Assembly (NCBI RefSeq): GCF_000799735.1
Contig: NZ_JUHH01000001.1
Coordinates: 1,922,001 to 1,986,000, forward strand
Direction: 5' to 3'
Length of the DNA: 64,000 nt
From: Methylotenera sp. G11
Lineage (GTDB): Bacteria; Pseudomonadota; Gammaproteobacteria; Burkholderiales; Methylophilaceae
Shown: positions 54,324-64,000 of the stretch, piece by piece
Layout of the letters: the number at the start of each line of letters is the position of its first letter
Numbering within the stretch: the stretch's first letter is position 1
Made by a program: the position numbers and the translations under genes
Notes under the pieces: model-generated
What the model saw: only the letters and a program-made list of their open reading frames with translations
What the model was told of the DNA's origin: nothing
Database searches by the model: none

Positions 54324-55544
54324 TCAATGCAGCTGATGCAGCTCCAGCTTGCGCAGTTTTGGCGCCAGTTTACTGGTGATGCCCACTACGGATAATGTCA
54401 TGAGTCCGCCAAAAATAACCGATGGCACCAGCCCCATCAGGCGTGCAGTGGTGCCTGATTCAAAAGCCCCCAGCTCATTTGACGAACCAATGAAAATACC
54501 GTTGATGGCGGATACCCTGCCGCGCATATTATCCGGGGTGGCCAGCTGCATGATGGTCTGGCGCAATACGACAGAAACGCCGTCGCAGATGCCTGAGAGC
54601 AGCAGCATGGTTGCGGCCATCCAATAGTTTCTGGTTAAGCCAAAGCTGATGATGCACAAGCCAAACCCGGCGACTGCGCTCAACAGCCAGCGCCCGGCAT
54701 GCAGGTTGATCGGGTGGCGTGTGATCCACAGGCCGGCTGCAATTGCGCCCACTGCCGGTGCGGCACGCAATATGCCCAGGCTTTCCGGGCCAAGTTGGTA
54801 AATATCATGAATAAACGCCGGCAGCATGGCAACTGCGCCACCGAACAGGATCGCGAACATATCCAGGGACATTGCACCGAGCACGATCTGGTTGCTGAAG
54901 ACAAAGCTCAACCCTTCTTTTATGCTGGTCAATAAAGGTGCGCCGGTGGGGTTCTTCGGCTCGTCAATCTTGATTGAAAGCATCGCGCTCATCGCGCCCA
55001 GGCACAGCGCTGTGGCAACGCCATAAGCAACAGCCTTGCTGGTGAACCCCACCAGGAAACCGCCAATAGCCGGCCCGATGACCAGGCCGGCCTGAAACGC
55101 CGTTGTACCCAGGCTGGCCGCTTTGACAAACTGCTTTCTGGGCACGATGATGGCAAACAGGGTGTTGTAGCTGGGTGCGATGAAAGCGCGCGCAAAGCCG
55201 GTAAAAGCAATTGATGCATAAATCCATAACGTAGCCGCACCGTTCAGCCAGCCGATTGCCAGCGCGGTGAGCGTAAACGCATTGACCAGCAGCAGCACTG
55301 CAGCCAGGGCACCAAACAGGCGGCGTGAGTAATAATGGTCAACGGCATGCCCCGCTATTAGCGCAGAAGCAAAGTAAGGAATCACTTCCGCAAGGCCGAT
55401 CAGGCCAAGTGATAATGGGTCGCGTGTAATTTCATAGATGTGCCAGCCGACAACAACGGCCATGATCTGGTAAGCTAAAGAGATCTGAATTCGAAACGCA
55501 AGGAGCTTGGCAAAAGCGTAATTGTGATATTTGAAAATTTCCAT
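54324..55544 (-). CDS. MFS transporter (MFS_3/EntS-like)
   Basis: 406 residues with about twelve hydrophobic helices. GHAVDHYYSRRLFGALAAVLL is the loop 2-3 signature of major-facilitator proteins, and VVLRQTIMQLATPDNMRGRVSAINGIFIGSSNELGAFESG resembles the EntS group of exporters. Substrate not known. Confidence 0.88.
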   Translation of the reverse strand: MEIFKYHNYAFAKLLAFRIQISLAYQIMAVVVGWHIYEITRDPLSLGLIGLAEVIPYFASALIAGHAVDHYYSRRLFGALAAVLLLVNAFTLTALAIGWLNGAATLWIYASIAFTGFARAFIAPSYNTLFAIIVPRKQFVKAASLGTTAFQAGLVIGPAIGGFLVGFTSKAVAYGVATALCLGAMSAMLSIKIDEPKNPTGAPLLTSIKEGLSFVFSNQIVLGAMSLDMFAILFGGAVAMLPAFIHDIYQLGPESLGILRAAPAVGAIAAGLWITRHPINLHAGRWLLSAVAGFGLCIISFGLTRNYWMAATMLLLSGICDGVSVVLRQTIMQLATPDNMRGRVSAINGIFIGSSNELGAFESGTTARLMGLVPSVIFGGLMTLSVVGITSKLAPKLRKLELHQLH

Positions 55545-55791
55545 AGCCTGTATTATAGGTGCAAACGGCCTCGCCCATTAAGCGCGGCGTCAATAATAGC
55601 GTGTGCTGCAAGAAGCGATTGGCTGTAGAATGTAGTCGTTAGTGCAGTGAATAAGGCAGTAAGCAGAATGATGGCCTGCCCAGGTTTTGCCGATGAGTCG
55701 TCATTGACCTAGTGTGACTCTGCCGATATAGATTAGGCGCACTAACCTTTTATAAAACCTGCCTTTTATAAAACCTGAATTCCGGCGCTGT

Positions 55792-56406
55792 TTATTTGGG
55801 TACCCGCCACAGGTACCAGCTGGCAACGGTGCGGTAAGGGCTCCAGGCTTTGCCGATTTCAGCCAGAACTTTCTTTTTGGGTGCGGTTTCCAGTTTTTTA
55901 AGCCGTCTGTAGCCTTCAGCAATGCCAAAGTCATCGGCAGGCAATATATCCATGCGTTCCAGCGTAAATATCAGCATCATTTCTACGGTCCACTGGCCTA
56001 TGCCTTTAAGTGTCACTAGTCTTGCGATCAGGTCTTCATCACTCATGCCATCTGCGGCATTACGGTCGGGTACCAACCCACTGATCGCTGCCTGTGCAAT
56101 GCCTTGAATGGTTTCAATTTTCCTGCCGGAGAAACCAACGGCACGTAAATCGTCAAAACTGGCACGGATTAATTGCTCCGGTCTTGGGAACGCGCCGAAA
56201 TGCAGTAGAAATTTCTTCAGGATCGCATCGCCGGCTTTCGTGCTCAACTGCTGGTAAGCCACTGCACGCACCAATGCCTCATATGGCTCGCGTTCGGCTT
56301 TAGGGCTGAATTCGCAAGGGCCGACGCCAGTAATCAAACGCTGCCAGTCAGCATCGATTTGCATCAGGAATTGCCGAGCCTGTGTATAAAAATCTGCATT
56401 ATTCAT
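55792..56406 (-). CDS. DNA-3-methyladenine glycosylase II-like (AlkA family)
   Basis: 204 residues. The helix-hairpin-helix GPD core is clear: LVTLKGIGQWTVEMMLIFTLERMDILPADDFGIAEGYRRL, with the catalytic Asp in the ADDFG segment. It should excise alkylated purines. It is divergent from alkB, 87 bp apart, so both may share a promoter region for alkylation repair. Confidence 0.92.
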   Translation of the reverse strand: MNNADFYTQARQFLMQIDADWQRLITGVGPCEFSPKAEREPYEALVRAVAYQQLSTKAGDAILKKFLLHFGAFPRPEQLIRASFDDLRAVGFSGRKIETIQGIAQAAISGLVPDRNAADGMSDEDLIARLVTLKGIGQWTVEMMLIFTLERMDILPADDFGIAEGYRRLKKLETAPKKKVLAEIGKAWSPYRTVASWYLWRVPK

Positions 56407-56493
56407 GGTTGAATTATAAGTTGAATTATAGATTGAATTACAAACCTGACTGTCAATTCAATATGATCGTCTTCAAGTCACTTAAAATACACG

Positions 56494-57126
56494 ATGGACT
56501 TATTCGAACAATCACGGCAAGAGGAAATACTAAAAGATGTGCATCTGCTGCGCGGTTTTGCCCTGCCTGATCAAAACCATATCCTTGCTGATTTATCTGC
56601 GGTGATGATGGCGGCCCCGCTGCGGCAGATGATCACGCCGGGTGGATTGCCGATGTCTGTTACAACCAGCAACTGCGGCGCTTTGGGCTGGGTGTCTGAT
56701 AAAAATGGATACCGCTATGCAGCACGTGACCCTAAGACCGGAACCCCCTGGCCTGCAATGCCGTCCAGTTTCAGGCAACTGGCGGAACAGGCCGCAAATA
56801 CGGCAGGTTTCGGTTACTTTAACTCGGATGCCTGCCTGATTAATTGCTACCGCCCAGGTGCAAAAATGGGTCTGCATCAGGATAAGGATGAGCAGGATTT
56901 TACCCAGCCCATCGTATCAGTCTCGCTGGGTATTCCAGCCATGTTTCAAATGGGCGGGTTCGCACGTGGCGATAAAACGCTCAAACTGCCGCTATATCAT
57001 GGTGATGTGCTGGTTTGGGGCGGTGAATCCCGGCTGCGGTTTCATGGCGTAATGCCGTTAAAACCAGCGAATCACCCAGCCCTTGGCGAATGCAGGATTA
57101 ACCTGACATTCCGCAAAGGCGGGTGA
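56494..57126 (+). CDS. alkB: AlkB-type DNA repair dioxygenase
   Basis: 210 residues. The Fe(II) site HxD lies in GLHQDKDEQDF, the distal His in RFHGVMPL, and the 2-oxoglutarate Arg in GECRINLTFRKGG near the C-terminus. NCYRPGAKM precedes the HxD as usual for E. coli AlkB. It removes methyl groups from N1-methyladenine and N3-methylcytosine in DNA and RNA. Divergent from the AlkA-type gene. Confidence 0.95.
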   Translation: MDLFEQSRQEEILKDVHLLRGFALPDQNHILADLSAVMMAAPLRQMITPGGLPMSVTTSNCGALGWVSDKNGYRYAARDPKTGTPWPAMPSSFRQLAEQAANTAGFGYFNSDACLINCYRPGAKMGLHQDKDEQDFTQPIVSVSLGIPAMFQMGGFARGDKTLKLPLYHGDVLVWGGESRLRFHGVMPLKPANHPALGECRINLTFRKGG

Positions 57127-57421
57127 AAAATCACCTTATTTCAGTTTCAACGCTAGCTTAACCCTACGCCTTGTTTTAAATATGGCTCCTCGTAGCATCA
57201 CCGCTATTTTTTAATTTAAAAGTCATTGAGTTTCCTCCTCAAATTTACTGGATTTTTTGGCTATAAATAATCCGGCGCATATTTTCTATTTTTAATTCAA
57301 GCAACATAGCTAAAGCAAAATTAGACCATGTTTACTTTATGGATTAATTCTATATAATAAAAATTTGGGATTTATTCCCTTTTATTGATGTTTAGATTTA
57401 ACCCATTTGCAAAATAAAAAT

Positions 57422-59224
57422 ATGAAAATCAACATAAGAGCATGGCTGGTTTTAACCTTGCTGGCGCCATTGTGTCATGCAGCTGGCATCGACCCCGCTT
57501 TAACAACACCGACTGAACAAGCGCGACAACGGCAACTTGAATCACAAGAGCAACAGCGCCAGCAAGAAATCCTGAAATCCCTGCGTCAGCAGCAGGAAAT
57601 CAAGCCGGGTGTACGCGATGACATTGATGCTTTAAAACAAACTACGTTAAAAGCCTCCATAGAGATTCCCGACAATGAAACCCCTTGTTTTACCATCAAT
57701 AAGATAGAGCTGGTTGACGACGATGCTGCCAGGTTTCAATTGGCCTTGGATGAAGTTTTATCTAAAAATATACCATTAGTTAATGAAATAGAAGCCAAGC
57801 CTATATTAGGCAGATGCTTAGGTGTACAGGGTATTAATGCCGTGATGAATCGCGTACAGAATGCCATCATTGCCAAAGGCTATGTCACGACGCGAGTACT
57901 GGCCTCACCACAGGATTTAAAAACCGGATTATTGCAACTTACCGTTATTCCTGGGCACATCGGTGCAATACGTTTTACACCGGATTCCAGTAAGCGCGTC
58001 AGCATGTGGAACGCTGCCCCGATCAACGCAGGCGACTTACTCAACCTGCGCGACATTGAACAAACACTGGAAAACCTAAAACGTGTTCCTACGGCAGATG
58101 CCAATATACAGATTGAACCTTCCAGCGAAAACAAGCCAGGGTTGAGCGATGTGGTCGTACGCTATCAGCAGCGTTTACCGCTGCGTGTGTCTCTAGGTGT
58201 GGATGACAGCGGCCTCAATTCTACTGGTAAATATCTAGGCAGTACTACACTGTCCGGCGACAATTTGCTATCACTCAGTGACATGTTTTACGTGAACTAC
58301 AATCATGACCTGGGTGGCGGCGATACCGGTAAACGGGGCACCAAAGGCTATACCGCACATTACTCTATTCCATGGGACTACTGGCTGTTAAGTGCCACCA
58401 CATCCAGCAACGATTATCACCAGGAAGTCGCCGGTGCCTCGCAGAATTATATTTATAGCGGTACTTCACAAAACGCCGAAGTGAAACTGAGTCGGTTGAT
58501 TTATCGAAATAGCATCAATAAAACTAATCTGTCATTGCGTGGTTTTTTGCGTAAATCTTTCAATTACATTGATGATACCGAAATTGAAGTCCAGCGCCGC
58601 CGCACCGCAGGCTGGGAGCTGGGCTTCAACCAGAACTGGTATATAGGCGCTGCGATTCTGGATTATAACCTGGCCTACAGGCGAGGCACCGGCGCTGAAG
58701 ATGCCATGGCAGCACCGGAACAAGGTTCCGACGAAGGCACCTCGCGCATGAAAATGCTCCTTGGTGACATTAACTTGAGCGTTCCATTCAGCGTCAACGC
58801 GCCATGGGGCAGCCAAGCCCTGCAATACTCTGGCACCCTGCGTGGCCAAACCAACTACACACCACTCACCCCGCAAGACCGCTTCAGCATTGGCAACCGT
58901 TTTACCGTGCGTGGCTTCGATGGACAACAAACCTTGGTCGCCGACCACGGCTGGCTCATGCGCAATGAACTGATCGCACCGATTGCATCCAGCGGACAGT
59001 CTGTTTACTGGGGGCTGGATTACGGTGAAGTCGGCGGCCAGTCTTCAAAATATCTGATTGGTAAATATCTAGCTGGTACCGTGCTGGGCTTGCGGGGCAG
59101 TATCGGCTCCGAGCGTCTCGGCAGCCTGAATTACGACGTCTTTGTGGGCAAGCCTATTAACAAACCTCAGGGCTTTGCAACGCATGAGTCAGTTGCCGGT
59201 TTCAGTCTGAATTACACCTATTAA
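57422..59224 (+). CDS. TpsB/FhaC-type two-partner secretion transporter (ShlB family)
   Basis: 600 residues. A signal peptide (WLVLTLLAPLCHAAG), a Gln-rich N-terminal helix, POTRA_2-like domain (FTINKIELVDDDAARF to GLLQLTVIPGHIGAI) and then a beta-barrel ending in NYTY. FTVRGFDGQQTLVADHGWLMRNEL is the conserved L6-loop motif (RGF). It should export the TpsA protein encoded 62 nt downstream across the outer membrane. ATG 57422 is preferred over 57407 because the signal peptide begins there. Confidence 0.92.
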   Translation: MKINIRAWLVLTLLAPLCHAAGIDPALTTPTEQARQRQLESQEQQRQQEILKSLRQQQEIKPGVRDDIDALKQTTLKASIEIPDNETPCFTINKIELVDDDAARFQLALDEVLSKNIPLVNEIEAKPILGRCLGVQGINAVMNRVQNAIIAKGYVTTRVLASPQDLKTGLLQLTVIPGHIGAIRFTPDSSKRVSMWNAAPINAGDLLNLRDIEQTLENLKRVPTADANIQIEPSSENKPGLSDVVVRYQQRLPLRVSLGVDDSGLNSTGKYLGSTTLSGDNLLSLSDMFYVNYNHDLGGGDTGKRGTKGYTAHYSIPWDYWLLSATTSSNDYHQEVAGASQNYIYSGTSQNAEVKLSRLIYRNSINKTNLSLRGFLRKSFNYIDDTEIEVQRRRTAGWELGFNQNWYIGAAILDYNLAYRRGTGAEDAMAAPEQGSDEGTSRMKMLLGDINLSVPFSVNAPWGSQALQYSGTLRGQTNYTPLTPQDRFSIGNRFTVRGFDGQQTLVADHGWLMRNELIAPIASSGQSVYWGLDYGEVGGQSSKYLIGKYLAGTVLGLRGSIGSERLGSLNYDVFVGKPINKPQGFATHESVAGFSLNYTY

Positions 59225-59286
59225 GACCACACCAAATTACTTATTTACTTCATCAGAACTTACAAAGATCATAAAAGGCAGCCATT

Positions 59287-62200
59287 ATGAATAAAAACCG
59301 CTTCCGCATCATCTTCAATGTTGCTCGTGGCATGATGATGGTTGTCGCTGAGTTTGTTAAATCGCATATGTCCGGTGCGGAATCGACTAACAGTTCACAG
59401 ACTGATAATCTGCTAATAAAAAACCAGAACGACATAAGCGTTACCCTGCGCCCGCTGGCATTCTCCCTTATGTGTGCCTTAGGCTTGGTAGCAGTCGTAC
59501 CTAACCCGGTCAACATCAACCCGGCGCATGCCGAAGCCAAGGCCGCTACCAATGTGCCCGGCAACCAGCGGGCTACCATATTGAGCGCCCCAAATGGTGT
59601 AGAAGTCGTCAACATACAGACCCCGAGCGCTGCCGGTGTTTCACGCAATGTTTACGGAACCCTCAATGTGCCGGAGCAAGGCATGATCTTCAACAACAGC
59701 CGCAGCAATGTACAAACCGAACTCGGCGGCTGGATACAAGGCAACCCATGGCTGGCTACCGGCACTGCCCGTGTTATCCTGAATGAAATCAACAGCAGCA
59801 ACCCCAGTTATTTGAACGGCTATATGGAAATTGCCGGTAGCCGTGCCGAGCTTATTATTGCCAACCCCAATGGCATTTCGTGTAACGGCTGCGGCTTCAT
59901 CAACGCCAGCCGCGGAGTACTCACGACCGGCACGCCAACTTTAAGCGGTGGTGACCTCACCGGTTACCGCGTCACCGGCGGCAGCGTTAACATCTGGGGC
60001 AATGGCCTCGATGCGAGCCGCAGCAATTACACTGACATCATCGCCCGTGCCGTGGAAGTGAATGCCGGCATCTGGGCCAATGATTTAAAAATCACCACCG
60101 GTGCCAATCAAGTCAATGCGGTCAACACACAAACCAACAAAATCACAGCCAGCGGCGCCGCCCCGGCATCCGGGTTTGCGCTGGATGTTGCCGCGCTGGG
60201 CGGCATGTATGCCGGCAAGATTACCCTGATCGGCACCGAGGCTGGGTTGGGTGTACGTAATGCCGGCAACATTGGTGCCGGTGCCGGACAGGTCGGCATC
60301 ACCGCTGACGGACAACTCATCAATAGCGGTACCATTAGCACCGCAGGCGTCGGTAATGACCTGCTATTTAGCAGCAAAGGGTTCAATAATAGCGGCACAA
60401 TCTCTTCACAATCCAACCTGCAAATCAGCAATCAGGGAGATGTGGCCAACAGTGGGCTCATTGTTACAGGACAGGAACTCAAACTTGATAGTTCTGGCGC
60501 ATTGCGCAATCAGCAAGGGACGTTCAGCGGCCAACGACTGGATATTGCCGCGGCAAGTCTCAGCAATATGCAAGGCACGATCCAGCAAACCGGATCGCAG
60601 GCCATCAGCCTGACCGCGGCTGCACTGAACAATAGCAATGATGGTGTGATCGGCAATCTTCCGCTCACCGGCGGCAATTCAGGCGGTACAGGTACAGGCG
60701 GTACCACAGGTGCCGGTACAACTACGCCACCGCCGACCACGGCAGGTAATGATGCCTCGACGGTAGTCCCTGTCGCGCCGGTAGTCCTTGCTGCCGGCGT
60801 TATCAATATCAGCGGTGATGTTCACAATGATGGCGGCCAGATCACCGCCAATGGCGATATGGAAGTCACCGCAAGCAACGGCCTGCAAAACAGTGCTGCC
60901 CTGAACCTAAACAGGTTCGCGGTCACAGGCAATACCTTCAGCAACGTACAGGGTGAGATCCATGTATCGGATGCTGACATCCATACGACAACACTGGATA
61001 ACAGCAGAGGCCTGTTCAATATCGGCAATACGCTGACCCTGAATGCGCATGATGTCATCAACACGCAAGGCACTCTGCAACAGCTCGGCACTGCTGATCT
61101 GACGATTACCCTGGCTGGTGATCTGGACAACACGCAAGGCCGGATTGAGACCAATGCCAATAATTTAACATTGGCCGCACAAACCCTCACCAATACCGGT
61201 GGCAATATGACACATGCCGGGAGCGGTGTGCTTAAAGTGACCAGCGCTACATTCAATGGGGCCGATGGTGCGGTTCAAAGCAACGGTGCGCTTGATTTCA
61301 AAGCGACGGCTGCAACGCTGGATAACGGTAGCACTGTGGCCAAACAGATTGCCATTGACACTACCACGCTCAGCAACAGAAACGGCGAAATCATCCAGAC
61401 CGGAGCAAGTGCCACCAGCATTAAAGCCACGACCCAGCTGGACAATGCCGGCGGTGTCATCGCCAGCAATGGCAACACCACGCTGACCACCGGTAGTCTG
61501 ATCAACCAGGGCGGGACAATACAAGTGGCCAGCTTGGCGCGCCTCACCGTCAATGCCACAGGTGCTGTAGACAACAGTGCATTGAACGGCGTTGACGGCA
61601 GCCTGCAAGCGGGCGGTGCAGTGACACTCAATGCCGCCAGCCTCAATAACATACAAGGTTGGATCTTAGCCGGCGATATGCTGGAGGTCACGACCAGCAG
61701 CACTGTAAACGGCATTGATAACCATCAAGGGCACATCGTGGCAGATGATGGCGTCAACCTCAATTCAGGTGCTGGCATCAACAACACGCAAGCCGGCATT
61801 GAGTCTGCCGCAGGCATAATCAGCCTCACGGCAGCGGGGGCTATCAACAACACAAGCGGACTGATTGCCGCCAGCCATAACACCAACGTCAGTGCCGCTT
61901 CACTGAACAATACCGATGGCCAGGTCAGCGGTCTTGATACTGCCATTACTACGACCGGTAATCTTGATAACACCGGTAACGCGCTGATTGTTGCGCAACG
62001 TGATTTAACCCTCAGCACCGGTAAACTTAACAACCAAGGCGACATTCAGGCCATACGCCATCTCACATTGAATGCCAGCGATACCATTACCAATAGCGGT
62101 ACCATTTACGCCCAGTCCAACAACACGATTACGACCAATAGCAACCTGGGCAATCGCGGCCTGATTGCGGCACAGGGTAACATGACGGTCACCGCGGATG

Positions 62201-64000
62201 GCACCGGCAGTAATATCAGCAACATAGCGACTGGCGTGATGGCTGCCGGTCTCAAGGTAGATGGCACATTCAGTGCGGCAGGCAACCTCAAGCTGACCGC
62301 CACGCAATCGATCACCAGCACTGGCCAATACCTGTCTGCAGGTAATCAGGCGGTTATGGCACAATCTCTTGATTTGGCAGACAGCACAATTTACGGTAAG
62401 AATCTCACCCTGAGCGCCGACAACGGCAACCTGAATGTTGCCAATGCCAGCGTCGCAGCCAGTGAAACACTGGCTGTAAGTGCCACCAAGACACTGACCA
62501 CCGATGCAGCTACAGTTTCTGCCGACCAACTCTACCTGGCAGCACACGATCTATCTAACATTGGCGGTGAACTGGTACAGACCGGTGCCGGTGATACCGT
62601 AATCAACCTGGCAGGTGACCTGAACAATACTCAAGGACGCATTGCCACTAACAGCAGCAACCTGAAGCTGGCAGCTAATACGATCACGAATACCAGCAGC
62701 ACCGGTAAACAAGCCAGCATAGAACACGCCGGTACCGGCACGCTCACCATGACCGCCATTGCTTACAACGGCAATGCCGGGGCGGTGCAAAGCAACGGAA
62801 ATCTTGAATTGACTGCGAAAACCGCCAGTTTGAACGATGGCAGCACCATTGCTGAGAAAGTCAGTATAGACACCACGACACTCAGCAATCAAAACGGCGA
62901 GATCATCCAGACCGGTAGCGGAGCGGCCAGTATTAAAGCCACGACCCAACTGGACAATACCGGCGGTGACATCGCCAGTAATGGCAATACCGTTTTTACG
63001 GTAGGTGACTTAATTAACCGGGGTGGCCGGATACAAGGGGCAGGGTCATCGAACCTGACTTTGAATGCCACAGGTACAGTGGATAATCGGCTATTCAATG
63101 GCGTTGCGGGTCACTTGCAAGCCGGGGGTACGACTGTTGTCAATGCCGCTAGCGTAGACAACCATCAAGGTCAGATTCTGGCGGGAGATATGCTCCGGAT
63201 CAGCGCTACTGGCACCGTGAATGGTATTGATAACAGCCAGGGCAATATCGTCGCAGATAACGGCGTGTCGCTTGCTTCGGCTGCTAATATCAACAACACG
63301 CAAGCAGCCATTCAATCTGTCGCAGGTGCTGTCAATGTGACTGCTGCAGGTGCATTCAACAACACGTCCGGTCTCATTGCCGCCAGCAAGAACACTACCG
63401 TCAGTGCCGCTTCACTGAATAACATCAATGGTCAGATCGGCGGTCTGGATACCAGTATCACCACTTCCGGCACGCTTGATAACACCGGTACCGGGCTTAT
63501 CATTGCCCAGCGCGACCTTCACTTGACAACAAAAAATATTAACAACCAAAGTGATATACAAGCCACGCATGACCTGGCGCTGGATGCGAGCGATAATGTC
63601 GCGAACAGTGGCACTTTGTATGCCCAGGGTGATGCAAGCCTTGTAGCCCAAGGTGACCTTACTAATAGCGGCCTGATCGCAGCGCATGGCAACACCGGTA
63701 TCCATGCCAACGGCGCAAACAGCAAACTCAATAGCACCGCAACTGGGGTGATTGCCGCAGGGCTTAACGCCGATGGCAGCCTGGACAAGGTCGCTGCCAG
63801 CCTTGATCATGCGACCGGCAATCTGGCGATATCCGCAACACAATCAGTCACAGCCCTGGGTCAGAACCTGGCCGCAGGTGATCAAACCATCATTGCACAA
63901 TCCATGGATATATCCGGCAGCCAAACCGTTGCCCGTAACCTCAGCCTCACAGCGGGTAGCGGCAGCCTGAATGCTGCCAATGCCAGCATCGCAGCCAGTG
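59287..64000 (+). CDS. TpsA filamentous-haemagglutinin-like exoprotein (3' partial)
   Basis: The frame from ATG 59287 has no stop up to the right edge (1571 codons). It starts with an extended signal peptide (NKNRFRIIFNVARG, then SLMCALGLVAVV), continues with the TPS secretion domain carrying ANPNGISCNGCGF (residues 192-204, with the NPNGI and CxxC landmarks), and then beta-helical FHA repeats (many LDN-, LNN- and AAGD-type units). It is the likely cargo of the TpsB transporter upstream and may act as an adhesin or as a CdiA-like toxin; the toxic C-terminus lies outside. A tandem duplication of about 504 codons begins near residue 611. Confidence 0.93.
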   Translation, partial: MNKNRFRIIFNVARGMMMVVAEFVKSHMSGAESTNSSQTDNLLIKNQNDISVTLRPLAFSLMCALGLVAVVPNPVNINPAHAEAKAATNVPGNQRATILSAPNGVEVVNIQTPSAAGVSRNVYGTLNVPEQGMIFNNSRSNVQTELGGWIQGNPWLATGTARVILNEINSSNPSYLNGYMEIAGSRAELIIANPNGISCNGCGFINASRGVLTTGTPTLSGGDLTGYRVTGGSVNIWGNGLDASRSNYTDIIARAVEVNAGIWANDLKITTGANQVNAVNTQTNKITASGAAPASGFALDVAALGGMYAGKITLIGTEAGLGVRNAGNIGAGAGQVGITADGQLINSGTISTAGVGNDLLFSSKGFNNSGTISSQSNLQISNQGDVANSGLIVTGQELKLDSSGALRNQQGTFSGQRLDIAAASLSNMQGTIQQTGSQAISLTAAALNNSNDGVIGNLPLTGGNSGGTGTGGTTGAGTTTPPPTTAGNDASTVVPVAPVVLAAGVINISGDVHNDGGQITANGDMEVTASNGLQNSAALNLNRFAVTGNTFSNVQGEIHVSDADIHTTTLDNSRGLFNIGNTLTLNAHDVINTQGTLQQLGTADLTITLAGDLDNTQGRIETNANNLTLAAQTLTNTGGNMTHAGSGVLKVTSATFNGADGAVQSNGALDFKATAATLDNGSTVAKQIAIDTTTLSNRNGEIIQTGASATSIKATTQLDNAGGVIASNGNTTLTTGSLINQGGTIQVASLARLTVNATGAVDNSALNGVDGSLQAGGAVTLNAASLNNIQGWILAGDMLEVTTSSTVNGIDNHQGHIVADDGVNLNSGAGINNTQAGIESAAGIISLTAAGAINNTSGLIAASHNTNVSAASLNNTDGQVSGLDTAITTTGNLDNTGNALIVAQRDLTLSTGKLNNQGDIQAIRHLTLNASDTITNSGTIYAQSNNTITTNSNLGNRGLIAAQGNMTVTADGTGSNISNIATGVMAAGLKVDGTFSAAGNLKLTATQSITSTGQYLSAGNQAVMAQSLDLADSTIYGKNLTLSADNGNLNVANASVAASETLAVSATKTLTTDAATVSADQLYLAAHDLSNIGGELVQTGAGDTVINLAGDLNNTQGRIATNSSNLKLAANTITNTSSTGKQASIEHAGTGTLTMTAIAYNGNAGAVQSNGNLELTAKTASLNDGSTIAEKVSIDTTTLSNQNGEIIQTGSGAASIKATTQLDNTGGDIASNGNTVFTVGDLINRGGRIQGAGSSNLTLNATGTVDNRLFNGVAGHLQAGGTTVVNAASVDNHQGQILAGDMLRISATGTVNGIDNSQGNIVADNGVSLASAANINNTQAAIQSVAGAVNVTAAGAFNNTSGLIAASKNTTVSAASLNNINGQIGGLDTSITTSGTLDNTGTGLIIAQRDLHLTTKNINNQSDIQATHDLALDASDNVANSGTLYAQGDASLVAQGDLTNSGLIAAHGNTGIHANGANSKLNSTATGVIAAGLNADGSLDKVAASLDHATGNLAISATQSVTALGQNLAAGDQTIIAQSMDISGSQTVARNLSLTAGSGSLNAANASIAAS
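61120..62464 (+). repeat. TpsA internal repeat, copy A
   Basis: Matches copy B at 62617-64000. The offset is 1497 nt at the left, 1512 nt (504 codons) over most of the length and 1536 nt at the end. Blocks such as ATTGCCGCCAGC at 61864 and 63376 match at 1512 nt. Confidence 0.85.
62617..64000 (+). repeat. TpsA internal repeat, copy B (runs off the edge)
   Basis: Second copy of the ~1.5-kb unit, diverged but clearly parallel. Small codon-multiple indels account for the offset changes. Whether more copies follow cannot be seen. Confidence 0.85.

Noticed and set aside
55701-55934. 77-residue minus-strand frame overlapping the AlkA-type gene
   Set aside because: Out-of-frame shadow of the glycosylase gene with no start signal of its own.
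59253-63843. Many minus-strand frames opposite the TpsA gene
   Set aside because: They are shadows of the codon bias in the long plus-strand exoprotein; none has a family signature or ribosome site.

Overview
The window looks like a chromosome segment of a betaproteobacterium, most likely a methylotroph of the Methylophilaceae (Methylotenera/Methylophilus type). This is inferred from gene content: a pqqA gene, a nirK-cytochrome c fusion with nirV, a norCBEFQD cluster, two NnrS proteins, many c-di-GMP enzymes, and protein sequences of betaproteobacterial character. No rRNA or other decisive marker lies in the window, so genus is not certain.

Region 1 (1 to about 15.5 kb) is an accessory island, visibly more AT-rich from about 2.7 kb on. 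It opens with the end of a Tn7/Tn5053-like transposition module (TniB/TnsC-type ATPase, cut by the window edge, and TniQ). Cargo that looks like genome defence follows: a NurA-like nuclease with a HerA-like ATPase; a soluble protein overlapping a small four-helix membrane protein, laid out like RexA-RexB; an orphan DNA methyltransferase; a DUF6471 regulator coupled to a 1.1-kb-residue nuclease-methyltransferase; a dead IS3 remnant; and a three-gene operon (two related small proteins plus a protein with three C-terminal membrane helices) of unknown function. Four copies of a 12-bp palindrome at exactly 20-bp steps precede the restriction operon.

Region 2 (15.8 to 32.2 kb) is core metabolism and denitrification. 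A YcaC-like hydrolase and a pirin are divergent from a LysR regulator. A UbiH/UbiM-type hydroxylase and an alginate-export-type porin come next, then norC-norB-norE-norF-norQ-norD, running convergently into nirK-nirV-sco-(DUF59)-nnrS-dnr. Four TTGA(C/T)-N4-GTCAA boxes, each followed at class II spacing by a -10 hexamer, tie nirK, norC, the porin and the hydroxylase into one probable Dnr/Nnr regulon.

Region 3 (32.3 to 57.1 kb) is ordinary chromosome: tRNA-Pro(UGG), tRNA-Thr(UGU), a 5'-nucleotidase, three GGDEF/EAL proteins, a guanidine-II riboswitch driving a Gdx/SugE exporter, a MarR regulator, a stand-alone pqqA too short for routine ORF calling, a molybdenum hydroxylase pair with its XdhC and MobA-like maturation factors, small stress or hypothetical proteins, a second nnrS, an MFS exporter, and divergent alkA-like/alkB repair genes.

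Region 4 (57.4 to 64.0 kb) is a two-partner secretion locus: a TpsB/FhaC-type outer-membrane transporter followed by its TpsA haemagglutinin-like exoprotein, which runs off the right edge and contains a tandem duplication with a phase of about 504 codons.
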